From NCBI GenBank assembly GCA_016927185.1, contig JAFGND010000060.1, positions 1 through 36,034 of the forward strand: a stretch of 36,034 bases of DNA, given 5' to 3'. Source of the DNA: Candidatus Coatesiibacteriota bacterium. Its GTDB lineage: Bacteria; JAFGND01. Shown here piece by piece: positions 8,198 through 15,885 of this stretch. The notes under the pieces are model-generated. The model was not told the DNA's origin, searched no databases, and saw nothing but the letters and a program-made list of their open reading frames with translations. The stretch's first letter is position 1; every line of letters begins with the position of its first letter. The translations under genes were made by a program, and so were the position numbers.

Positions 8198-8968
8198 TTA
8201 CTTCCTCTTCAAACCTGTATTCAACAAATATTCAATATTGGGTCTTTGCAGTGCTTTCAGCATGTTTCTTTTTGCAGAAGGGGAAATCTCGAATAACTCC
8301 CTTGCAGCATTCTTGATTTTTATCCTTTTTGAAATTACGGATTCAGGGCAATTATTCGTAAAAAAGGGATATTCCTTCTCAGAAGAATATTTCATGATAA
8401 GCTTCTTGTCAAGGTATAACATCGGTCTTATGATAGTCATATAACCTTTGAAAAAATCTTGTTTTGGTTTCATTGTAGCAAGTTCACCGCAATATATCAT
8501 GTTCATGAGAAAAGTATCCAGGAAATCATCCCTGTTGTGTCCCAGTGCAACTTTAAAACAACCAATTGAAACGGCATATTCGAAAATGACCTTTTTCCTT
8601 AATCTTGCACATTTGTAGCATGGATTTTGTCTAGTATCTTTATCATATATTTTGGTTGAGATATCCGTTTTTATTATTTTTAAATCCAGTCCAAGTTTAC
8701 ATATATACGAAGCAAGTTCTTCAATAGAATTATTGCCAAACCCAAGATCAATATATACTGGAAAGAGGTTGATAAAGAATCCGAAACTTGCCTCTGGATA
8801 AATGTGAAGAAGATTAAGGAGAGCGAGACTGTCTATACCACCTGATATACCGACTACAATTTTATCATTCTCCTCAAGCATATCATAATCCCAGATTGCC
8901 CTGTCCATGTTCTTGAGAAGTACGGTTTCAGTCTTGCTTCTTCTTGGATAGAGAATATCATCTGGCAT
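8198..8968 (-). CDS. ttcA: TtcA-like PP-loop ATPase, tRNA 2-thiolation family
   Basis: A 256-residue PP-loop protein of the TtcA/TilS superfamily. The ATP pyrophosphatase motif SGGIDS is at residues 42-47. A CxxC pair (Cys117, Cys120 in PCYKCARLRKK) and a later Cys207 (NNCPES) match the three cysteines that hold the Fe-S cluster in TtcA. LGHNRDDFLDTFLMNM is also typical. The family thiolates C32 of tRNA; related enzymes modify other bases, so the exact target is less sure than the family. The ATG lies within the last 11 bp of the HIT gene. It is the last gene of the dinG-panD-glmU-HIT operon. Confidence 0.8.
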   Translation of the reverse strand: MPDDILYPRRSKTETVLLKNMDRAIWDYDMLEENDKIVVGISGGIDSLALLNLLHIYPEASFGFFINLFPVYIDLGFGNNSIEELASYICKLGLDLKIIKTDISTKIYDKDTRQNPCYKCARLRKKVIFEYAVSIGCFKVALGHNRDDFLDTFLMNMIYCGELATMKPKQDFFKGYMTIIRPMLYLDKKLIMKYSSEKEYPFFTNNCPESVISKRIKIKNAARELFEISPSAKRNMLKALQRPNIEYLLNTGLKRK

Positions 8969-9467
8969 TTTTTTCAGGTATTATATTCATCAGTTCATTT
9001 TGAATTAATAAATATGTCTCTTCAAGGGACTGGGGGATTATCCTGCAATTGCTTACTGAATGCATGAAATTACTATCTCCAAACCATCTCGGAACTATAT
9101 GCCAGTGTACATGCTCTTCCACTCCTGCACCAGCTGCTTTCCCGATATTCAAACCTATATTGAAACCATCAGGTTTCATTGCCCTGAGAAGCGCTGCTTG
9201 CGACAGTTTTATAAGACTAATCAGGCTGAGATTTTCATCATCACTAAGCAAGGCAATATCAGAAATATGCTTCAACGGAGCAATCATCAAGTGTCCATTT
9301 GAGTAAGGATATATATTCATGATAATCAATCCCTTTTCATTTCTGTAGAGGATAAAATCCTCCCTGTCATTGTTTCTGGCTATTCTGTTGCAGAAAATAC
9401 AACCTTCTTCCTTGCAAGTATCCATTATATATTCACTCCTCCAGGGTGCCCAAATCCTGTCAAACAT
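8958..9467 (-). CDS. HIT family hydrolase (Ap4A phosphorylase-like)
   Basis: A 169-residue histidine-triad protein. The triad EHVHWHIVPRW places His119, His121 and His123 around the catalytic centre; GHLMIAPLKH and FNIGLNIGKAAGAG are the usual preceding blocks. The N-terminus RIWAPWRSEYI followed by CIFC (Cys23, Cys26) marks the subgroup with a zinc site, often annotated as diadenosine tetraphosphate phosphorylase or HIT hydrolase. The substrate is probably a nucleotide polyphosphate but cannot be fixed from sequence. The start is 1 bp after the glmU-domain stop and the end overlaps ttcA by 11 bp. Confidence 0.9.
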   Translation of the reverse strand: MFDRIWAPWRSEYIMDTCKEEGCIFCNRIARNNDREDFILYRNEKGLIIMNIYPYSNGHLMIAPLKHISDIALLSDDENLSLISLIKLSQAALLRAMKPDGFNIGLNIGKAAGAGVEEHVHWHIVPRWFGDSNFMHSVSNCRIIPQSLEETYLLIQNELMNIIPEKNAR

Positions 9468-9468
9468 G

Positions 9469-10206
9469 CTAGTTTCTCGTTCTCATTATTTCTTCAGCTT
9501 TTTTCAACTGCTCTGGTGTATTGATGCCTATAAATTGCAGAGGATCGTTTGAAATAAATGCGAAAGGTCTGCCTCCCTTTCTGAAGTAAATTGAAACCGT
9601 ATCAGTCAGATAGAATTCACTTTGGGCATTATTATTATCAAGATCTTTTAACAATGAAAATAGTAAATTGCTTTCTACAAGATAGATTCCTGAATTAACT
9701 TCCCTAATTGACTTTTCATAGTCTTTTGCATCCTTTTCTTCAACAATTCCAATGAACTCATCTTTATTATTCCTGATTATCCTGCCGTATCCCTCAGGAT
9801 TCTCAAGTTTGAAAGAAAGCAGATTGAAAGGACTTTCGTTAGCTTTTTCTATGAATTCACTTAATGTTTCTTTTGTCAAGAGGGGAGTATCTCCGCATAA
9901 TATAAGCAACTTACCAGCATAATCTCTCAAGAAATTCTCAGTCTGCATTACTGCATGACCTGTTCCAAGCATTTTTTCCTGCAACACAAAAGCGATGTCA
10001 TCATAATGCATGAATTCTTGCTGGATCAAATCCGCCTTATATCCAATTATTGTAATGACTTTTTCAGGACAAAGGTTTCTTGCAGTTTCAATTACATAGT
10101 ACAGGATGGGTTTGTCAAGAATTCTATGGAGGACTTTGGGAATGTCGCTATGCATTCTTTTTCCCAGCCCTGCTGCAAGTATCAGGATAATGAGTTCCTT
10201 ATTCAC
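9469..10206 (-). CDS. glmU: NTP transferase, GlmU N-terminal (uridylyltransferase) domain only
   Basis: A 245-residue nucleotidyltransferase closely resembling the pyrophosphorylase half of GlmU, which makes UDP-GlcNAc from GlcNAc-1-P and UTP for peptidoglycan and lipopolysaccharide. Seen: LAAGLGKRMHSDIPKVLHRI near residues 9-28, the LCGDTPLL metal site, and GYGRIIRN with VEEKDA and EVNSGIY. Bifunctional GlmU has about 450 residues; here the left-handed beta-helix acetyltransferase half is absent, and the reading frame ends in a clean stop followed at once by the HIT gene. The start codon is GTG, overlapping panD by 8 bp without an obvious ribosome site. It could be a monofunctional GlmU or another sugar-1-P uridylyltransferase. 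Confidence 0.82.
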   Translation of the reverse strand: MNKELIILILAAGLGKRMHSDIPKVLHRILDKPILYYVIETARNLCPEKVITIIGYKADLIQQEFMHYDDIAFVLQEKMLGTGHAVMQTENFLRDYAGKLLILCGDTPLLTKETLSEFIEKANESPFNLLSFKLENPEGYGRIIRNNKDEFIGIVEEKDAKDYEKSIREVNSGIYLVESNLLFSLLKDLDNNNAQSEFYLTDTVSIYFRKGGRPFAFISNDPLQFIGINTPEQLKKAEEIMRTRN

Positions 10207-10558
10207 TAGTGATATATTTTTTTATTCTGTTATTACCATCCAGAAGTATATTCTTCATGTTATAGTCTTGAATTTCCTGGTCATTAAGATAAGACCATGA
10301 AAGGATTATAACCTCATCACCTATTTCTCCCAGTCTTGCTGCTGCACCATTCAGTACTATTTTTCCAGGGCTCTCTGCTATGGCATATGTTTCGAACCTG
10401 TTACCGTTATTCAGATTCAGAACCAGGATCATCTCGCCTTCTATTATATCTGCTGCTTTCAGTAGATCCTCTCCCAAACCCAAGCTGCCTTGATAGAACA
10501 GGTTTTTATCTGTTATAATGGCGGTATGGATCTTGCTTTTACACATTTTGCGTATCAT
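10199..10558 (-). CDS. panD: Aspartate 1-decarboxylase
   Basis: A 119-residue PanD that makes beta-alanine from aspartate for pantothenate and CoA. The self-cleavage site Gly24-Ser25, which generates the pyruvoyl cofactor, lies in YQGSLGLGEDLL; SKIHTA with Lys9, DIIEGEMILVLNLNNG, ETYAI and GAAARLGEIGDEVII match the family along its full length. The start codon overlaps the upstream helicase stop as ATGA, so translation is probably coupled. No pantothenate partner (panB or panC) is next to it. Confidence 0.95.
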   Translation of the reverse strand: MIRKMCKSKIHTAIITDKNLFYQGSLGLGEDLLKAADIIEGEMILVLNLNNGNRFETYAIAESPGKIVLNGAAARLGEIGDEVIILSWSYLNDQEIQDYNMKNILLDGNNRIKKYITSE

Positions 10559-12489
10559 TTTTCTTCCTCTTTTTCCTGAAGAAATCTTATTACTTCTGAT
10601 AAGTCACCTGTTTTCCTGAACGCGGGTAAACTGTCAAGTATTTGCTTACCATAAAATTTGCTGTTAATTCTATAATCCAATATTGCAACAATTCCCCAAT
10701 CACTTGTTGACCTAATGAGCCTTCCAACTCCCTGCCTTAGAAGCATTATTGCCTGTGGAAGGGAATAGTCTTTGAACCAGTTTTTGCCAAGTGATTCAAG
10801 TCTCTTTGTTTTTGCATCAACCAAAGGATCCCCTGGAGAGGGGAAAGGCAATTTGTCAATGATTACTGCTTTCAATGAAGGGCCAATGACATCAATTCCC
10901 TGCCAGAAACTGCTGACACCAAATAATACTGATGTTTCGTCCTTCCTGAATTTGTCAATCAGAATGTCTCTTGATGATTCTCCCTGCATCAATAGATTAT
11001 AAGGCAGTTTTTTCTTTTTAAGTATTTCATATACCTCGTTCATGTTCTTTATTGAAGTAAAAAGACAGAGTGCACTTCCTTTTGAAGCTCTTATTATGAC
11101 TTCCATTTCAAGAGCAACATTCTGGGGAAATTCTTCTGAATTGGGTTCAGCAAATTGTCTTGGAACATAGAGAATACCACTAGTTTCGAAATCGAATGGA
11201 CTTGTGCTGATAAGTTCCATATCCTCAGATGTTGCAAAACCTGTCTTGTTCTTAAGATAATCGAAACTTTTGTTCACAGTGAGAGTCGCTGAAGTGAGAA
11301 TTATGTTACTGAAATTCTTGAATATTCCCTCAGCCATCAAGTCACTTACATCCAGTGGTAATGCCTGAAATTCTATAATATCCTTGTTTTTGTATTTCAG
11401 ATAGCAGAAATCTTTAGTATTCTTCTGTGCCATGATGAAGTCGAAATTCGCTAGAAATTCCATGATTTCAGCTGCGAAATCCTCTGCTCCCTCACTTTCA
11501 ATAAGATTGTTCTTGAAATTATTCAAAAGATTGATTAATTCAAGTGTTTCTGGTCTTGAGAGAATCTCCTTGCCTTCCCCAAACTCCAGTGAAAACAGTC
11601 CATCTATTTCGAAAATTTTCCAGAATTTATGATCAATTATCATTGATATCATTCTTTCCAGTTTTGAGCTGTTCTCGCATTTTATTCTTTCGTCTCTTAA
11701 TGCACTTCTTATTCCTCTTAAAAGCATATTGATCTGGAAATTACCGAAGATGTAACCGAAATACTGGGTTGCAACTTCTTCAAGAGTATGAGCTTCGTCA
11801 AAGACTATACAGGAATGTGCAGGTATGTTTGAAGTGTCATTTCTTGATAACATTGCTAACTCGGCAAAGAGAAGATGATGATTTACCACAAGAATATCAG
11901 ATGTCATTGCTCTTCTACGGGCTTTCTGGATAAAACAATCCTTTGAACTTGGGCATTTATGACCATAGCAGAGCATTCTGTTGCTCGAAACTTCCTCTTT
12001 TATATCACCATTCAATATGAAATCAAGCTCATCAAGATCTCCTGTGTCAGTTTTCTTGAGCCATTTGCTTATCTTGTCTACTTGAGGTTGAAGTCTGTCA
12101 TCCCAATCAAGCCTGAAGCCAAGATTAACGTAGATATTATCGAATTTTTCAAGGCATATGTAATTCTGCCTTCCCTTCAACATCATGTAAGAAAAAGGTA
12201 TTGACCACATTTTTTGGAGGAAAGGGAGATCCTTATGTATAAGCTGTCCCTGAAGATTCTTGGTGGCTGTGCTGATTATGACTTTTTTCTTTTGAAGCAG
12301 ATAAGGAATTATATATGCAAATGTCTTCCCTACTCCTGTGCCTGCTTCAACCATTGCATATCTGTTTTCTATGATTGCTTTTTCAACAAGAAGTGACATG
12401 CTTAATTGCTGAGGTCTGAATTCATATCCTTCAAGATTTCTTGATAACAAGCCCTGCTCAGAGAATATTTCCTCAAGAGAATAATTCAT
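10555..12489 (-). CDS. dinG: DinG/XPD-family ATP-dependent DNA helicase
   Basis: A superfamily 2 helicase of the Rad3/XPD-DinG type, 644 residues from the ATG at 12489. An in-frame GTG at 12504 is possible, but neither start has a clear ribosome site, and family members usually begin a few residues before IEEIFSEQG-like sequence. Seen: Q-like motif GYEFRPQQLSM, Walker A EAGTGVGKT, DEAH box (VFDEAHTLEEVA), and motif VI QGVGRLIRS. Four cysteines between motifs I and II (NYICLE, then MLCYGHKCPSSKDCF) fit the Fe-S cluster of this family. It unwinds DNA 5' to 3', typically in repair and resolving R-loops or G-quadruplexes. It heads an operon of metabolic genes. Confidence 0.9.
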   Translation of the reverse strand: MNYSLEEIFSEQGLLSRNLEGYEFRPQQLSMSLLVEKAIIENRYAMVEAGTGVGKTFAYIIPYLLQKKKVIISTATKNLQGQLIHKDLPFLQKMWSIPFSYMMLKGRQNYICLEKFDNIYVNLGFRLDWDDRLQPQVDKISKWLKKTDTGDLDELDFILNGDIKEEVSSNRMLCYGHKCPSSKDCFIQKARRRAMTSDILVVNHHLLFAELAMLSRNDTSNIPAHSCIVFDEAHTLEEVATQYFGYIFGNFQINMLLRGIRSALRDERIKCENSSKLERMISMIIDHKFWKIFEIDGLFSLEFGEGKEILSRPETLELINLLNNFKNNLIESEGAEDFAAEIMEFLANFDFIMAQKNTKDFCYLKYKNKDIIEFQALPLDVSDLMAEGIFKNFSNIILTSATLTVNKSFDYLKNKTGFATSEDMELISTSPFDFETSGILYVPRQFAEPNSEEFPQNVALEMEVIIRASKGSALCLFTSIKNMNEVYEILKKKKLPYNLLMQGESSRDILIDKFRKDETSVLFGVSSFWQGIDVIGPSLKAVIIDKLPFPSPGDPLVDAKTKRLESLGKNWFKDYSLPQAIMLLRQGVGRLIRSTSDWGIVAILDYRINSKFYGKQILDSLPAFRKTGDLSEVIRFLQEKEEEK

Positions 12490-12670
12490 TGAGGAGAGCA
12501 CCACAAACCCGGTAGTGATTTTGTCAACTTATTACTTCTCAAGACTGTTTTATTGAGTAGTTTTTCTCAATTCAAAAATCATTCAGATTTGGTTTGACAT
12601 AAAATGTGTTATATAAACAAACGATTTCAAGAATTAAACCTAACTTGGGCTCAAACCGAAAGGAGTAGAG
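12490..12670. promoter_or_regulatory. Divergent intergenic region between dinG-type helicase and hydA
   Basis: A 181-bp divergent promoter region. TTGACA hexamers are present toward each gene: minus strand at 12535-12530 and plus strand at 12594-12599. Neither has a TATAAT-like box at 16-18 bp; on the hydA side an AT-rich TATATAAA (12610-12617) is only 10 bases downstream. A small inverted repeat TGTT-N5-AACA (12607-12619) overlaps that box. The exact promoters are not resolved. Confidence 0.4.
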
Positions 12671-14443
12671 ATGGCTGTTGTTAACTTAACAATTGATAAT
12701 GTTAAGGTTCAGGTTGAAGAAGGGACAACAATTCTTGATGCTGCAAAAACAATAGGAGTAAACATTCCTACGTTATGTGCTTCAAAGGAGATTGGTCATA
12801 CTCCTGGAGCATGCAGGGTTTGTATTGTTGAAGTGGAAGGTTCAAAGAACTTCGTTGCTTCATGTGTCTTTCCTGTAAGAGAAGGAATGATTGTAAGAAC
12901 TAACACAAAGAATGTCAGGGATGCAAGGAGAATGATAGTTGAACTTCTATTGTCAGATCATGTTGATGACTGCAACTATTGTGTCAGAAACAATAATTGC
13001 GAATTGCAGAGAGTAGCAGAAATAGTCGGAATAAAAGAACCAAAGCTTGAAAAAACTGCAAAATTCATTGATGACAGAAAAGAGGAATTAGAATTAGCAA
13101 TAGATTTATCCAGTCCCTCTATTGTCAGGGATCAAAGAAAATGCATAAAATGCGGAAGATGTGTAACAGTTTGTGCCAATATCCAGTCAGTTAACGCTCT
13201 TGGAATGGAGGGCAGGGGATTTGAACTTGGAGTTGTACCTACATTCAGTTTACCATTATTTCAGACAAACTGTGTTGCTTGTGGTCAATGCATCATGGCT
13301 TGTCCAGTTGGAGCATTACATGAAAAAGACGATGTTGAGGAAGTCTGGAAAGTTCTTCAGGACCCAACAAAACATGTTGTTGTTCAGGAAGCACCAGCAA
13401 TCAGAGCTTCACTAGGGGAAGAATTCGGAATGCCCCCAGGAACACTGGTAACCGGCAAAATGATTGCAGCATTAAGAAGGTTGGGATTTGATAAGATATT
13501 CGATACTAATTTTGCTGCGGATTTAACTATAATTGAAGAAGGGCATGAGCTTATTGAAAGAGTAAAAACTGGCGGGAAACTTCCAATGACGACAAGCTGC
13601 AGCCCTGGCTGGATTAAATTCATTGAGCATTTTTTCCCGGATCTTCTTGAAAATGTTTCAACCTGCAAATCTCCACAGCAGATGTTCGGTGCACTAGCAA
13701 AGACATATTATGCTGAATTTGCCAAGATTGATCCCAAAGATATTATTGTAGTATCAATAATGCCTTGTACAGCCAAGAAATTTGAATGCCAAAGGGATGA
13801 AATGTCAGACAGCGGTTTCAAAGATGTTGATTATGTCTTGACTACAAGAGAACTGGGTAGAATGATAAAAGAAGCCGGAATTGATTTTGTAAATCTTCCT
13901 GACGAGGATTATGATGCCCCTATGGGTGAATATACTGGTGCAGGTACTATCTTCGGTGCAACAGGAGGTGTTATGGAAGCTGCATTAAGAACTGTTTATG
14001 CAGTTGTTACCGGAGAGAATTTGCCTGATCTTAACATCACTCCAGTAAGAGGATTGGAAGGTGTCAAGGAAGCAAAGGTAAATGTTCCAAACCTTGGGGA
14101 AGTGAGAGTAGCAGTAGCACATGGGCTTGCTAATGCAAGAAAAATTCTCGAAAAAGTAAGAGATGGAGAAGCAGATTATCATTTCATAGAGATAATGACT
14201 TGCCCTGGTGGTTGTATTGCAGGTGGAGGTCAACCAATTCCTACAACAAATGAGATAAGAAGATTGAGATCAGAAGCTCTGTATAGAGATGATTGCAAAG
14301 TGCAGACAAAACGACAGTCCCATGAAAATGAATCTATCAAGAAACTTTACCAGGCTTTCCTGGAAAAACCACTTGGACATAAATCGCATCATCTTCTTCA
14401 TACCAAGTATACTAAAAGAGGGACTTCTATTCCTCATAAATAG
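12671..14443 (+). CDS. hydA: [FeFe] hydrogenase catalytic subunit, HydA/HndD type
   Basis: A 590-residue [FeFe] hydrogenase. Domains in order: plant-type [2Fe-2S] (Cys36, 48, 51, 65), a His-ligated [4Fe-4S] site (His97, Cys101, 104, 110), two [4Fe-4S] ferredoxin motifs (Cys158/161/164/168 and Cys201/204/207/211), then the H-cluster domain with L1 TSCSPGW (Cys310, Ser311), L2 MPCTAKKFE (Cys366) and L3 TCPGGC (Cys511, Cys515), ending in the small-subunit-like tail. This layout matches HydA of NAD(P)-linked, often electron-bifurcating, multisubunit hydrogenases, though HydB and HydC are not in the window. L1 has Ser in place of the second cysteine of TSCCPGW. The ribosome site AAAGGAG precedes the ATG. 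It is monocistronic, bounded by the terminator at 14464. Confidence 0.95.
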   Translation: MAVVNLTIDNVKVQVEEGTTILDAAKTIGVNIPTLCASKEIGHTPGACRVCIVEVEGSKNFVASCVFPVREGMIVRTNTKNVRDARRMIVELLLSDHVDDCNYCVRNNNCELQRVAEIVGIKEPKLEKTAKFIDDRKEELELAIDLSSPSIVRDQRKCIKCGRCVTVCANIQSVNALGMEGRGFELGVVPTFSLPLFQTNCVACGQCIMACPVGALHEKDDVEEVWKVLQDPTKHVVVQEAPAIRASLGEEFGMPPGTLVTGKMIAALRRLGFDKIFDTNFAADLTIIEEGHELIERVKTGGKLPMTTSCSPGWIKFIEHFFPDLLENVSTCKSPQQMFGALAKTYYAEFAKIDPKDIIVVSIMPCTAKKFECQRDEMSDSGFKDVDYVLTTRELGRMIKEAGIDFVNLPDEDYDAPMGEYTGAGTIFGATGGVMEAALRTVYAVVTGENLPDLNITPVRGLEGVKEAKVNVPNLGEVRVAVAHGLANARKILEKVRDGEADYHFIEIMTCPGGCIAGGGQPIPTTNEIRRLRSEALYRDDCKVQTKRQSHENESIKKLYQAFLEKPLGHKSHHLLHTKYTKRGTSIPHK

Positions 14444-14463
14444 ATTTACAGTATTGTTAACAG

Positions 14464-14492
14464 AAAGGGCGTTTTTATATACGCCCTTTTTT
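14464..14492 (+). terminator. Rho-independent terminator after hydA
   Basis: A perfect 9-bp stem (14464-14472 with 14481-14489, core GGGCGT/ACGCCC), an 8-nt loop and a run of six T (14487-14492). It lies 20 bp after the hydrogenase stop and 19 bp before the aspA start, so it separates the two genes. Confidence 0.95.
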
Positions 14493-14511
14493 ATAAAGAG
14501 AGGTATTATTC

Positions 14512-15885
14512 TTGAGAACTGAAAAAGACTTGATAGGTGAACTTCAGATTGATGAAAATGTTTATTGGGGAATTCATACTCAAAGAGCTATTTTTAATTT
14601 CAAGGTATCTTCAATTCAGGTAAGCAAAAGATTGATTCATGCAATTGTCTTGGTTAAGAAAGCATGTCTGTTAACTAATTTTTATTACAGTTTCATTGAA
14701 GAAAAGACATTCAAGGCACTAGAACTGGCTATTGATGAAATACTGGATGGTAATTTTGACGATCAGTTTCCAGTTGATGCATTTCAGGGAGGAGCTGGAA
14801 CATCTACTAACATGAATGTCAACGAAGTAATTGCAAACAGAGCTAATGAAATACTTGGTTTCAGGAAAGGGGAGTATGCTGTTGTAAACCCTCTTGAACA
14901 TGTAAATCTCCATCAATCAACCAACGATGTATATCCGACTGCCTTGAAAATCGCCTGTATATATGGTTTCAGGGAGTTGAGCAAGAAGATTGCTGATTTA
15001 CAGAATGTTTTCCAGAAGAAGGAAAAGGAATTTGCACATATAGTCAAGATTGGTAGAACTGAATTGCAGGAAGCAGTTCCAATAACAATGGGAGCTGAGT
15101 TTTCTGCATTTGCAGAAGCTTTTTCAAGGGATAGATGGAGGATATTCAAATGTGAGGAACGCTTGAGGACAGTCAATATTGGTGGAACTGCAGTTGGAAC
15201 TGGTCTTTCAGCTCCACAGGAGTATATTTTTCTTGTAATTGAAAAACTGAGGGAGGTTACCAATCTCGGTATATCAAGAGCCGACAACTTGATGGGAGAA
15301 ACTTCTAATGTAGATCCTTTTGTAGAGGTTTCAGGGATTCTGAAAACTCATGCAAGTAACCTGATTAAAATATCTAATGATCTCAGGCTCATGAACATGA
15401 TAGATGAAATCAGGTTACCTCAGGTACAGGCTGGTTCTTCAATAATGCCTGGGAAAGTCAATCCAGTTATTCCGGAAATGATCATGCAGATTGGCTTGAA
15501 AGTAATATCAAATGATTTCCTTATAACTGAAGCAGCTTCAAGAGGAAGTCTGGAGATAAATGAATTTATGCCTCTTCTTGCTCATTCGATTCTGGAAACA
15601 ATTGATCTTCTGATAAATGCTGATGATATTCTGGAAGATTATACTTCAAAGATAATTGCAAATGAGGATCTTTGCATGAAATACTTCGAATGCAGTCCTA
15701 CCCTTATAACAGCATTCATTCCTTATATTGGTTATGAAAAAGCAACTGAAATTATCAGGGAGTTTTCAGATGATGAGGAAATCAGCCTCAGAAAATTTTT
15801 GGAAAACAAGCTTGGAAAAGAGATTGTAGAAAAAGTGCTTTCTCCATTCAAACTTACTGCGCTGGGTTACAGAAGAGATGATTAA
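14512..15885 (+). CDS. aspA: Aspartate ammonia-lyase (aspartase)
   Basis: A 457-residue member of the aspartase/fumarase superfamily. The N-terminus EKDLIGELQIDENVYWGIHTQRA, GGAGTSTNMNVNEVIANRA, HVNLHQSTNDVYPTA and the signature loop GSSIMPGKVNPVIPEM are present. The PVIPEM continuation and the N-terminus resemble AspA more than class II fumarase (usually PTQCE), so aspartate to fumarate plus ammonia is the likely reaction; fumarase is the alternative. The start is TTG, supported by GAGAGG eight bases upstream and by alignment to family N-termini. Its TAA stop overlaps, tail to tail, the stop of the sulfatase-like gene. Confidence 0.9.
   Translation: MRTEKDLIGELQIDENVYWGIHTQRAIFNFKVSSIQVSKRLIHAIVLVKKACLLTNFYYSFIEEKTFKALELAIDEILDGNFDDQFPVDAFQGGAGTSTNMNVNEVIANRANEILGFRKGEYAVVNPLEHVNLHQSTNDVYPTALKIACIYGFRELSKKIADLQNVFQKKEKEFAHIVKIGRTELQEAVPITMGAEFSAFAEAFSRDRWRIFKCEERLRTVNIGGTAVGTGLSAPQEYIFLVIEKLREVTNLGISRADNLMGETSNVDPFVEVSGILKTHASNLIKISNDLRLMNMIDEIRLPQVQAGSSIMPGKVNPVIPEMIMQIGLKVISNDFLITEAASRGSLEINEFMPLLAHSILETIDLLINADDILEDYTSKIIANEDLCMKYFECSPTLITAFIPYIGYEKATEIIREFSDDEEISLRKFLENKLGKEIVEKVLSPFKLTALGYRRDD

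Noticed and set aside
12600-12625. Rex-type operator in front of hydA
   Set aside because: TGTT-N5-AACA is present but the spacing between half-sites (5) does not match the 8 expected between TGTT and AACA in Rex boxes.
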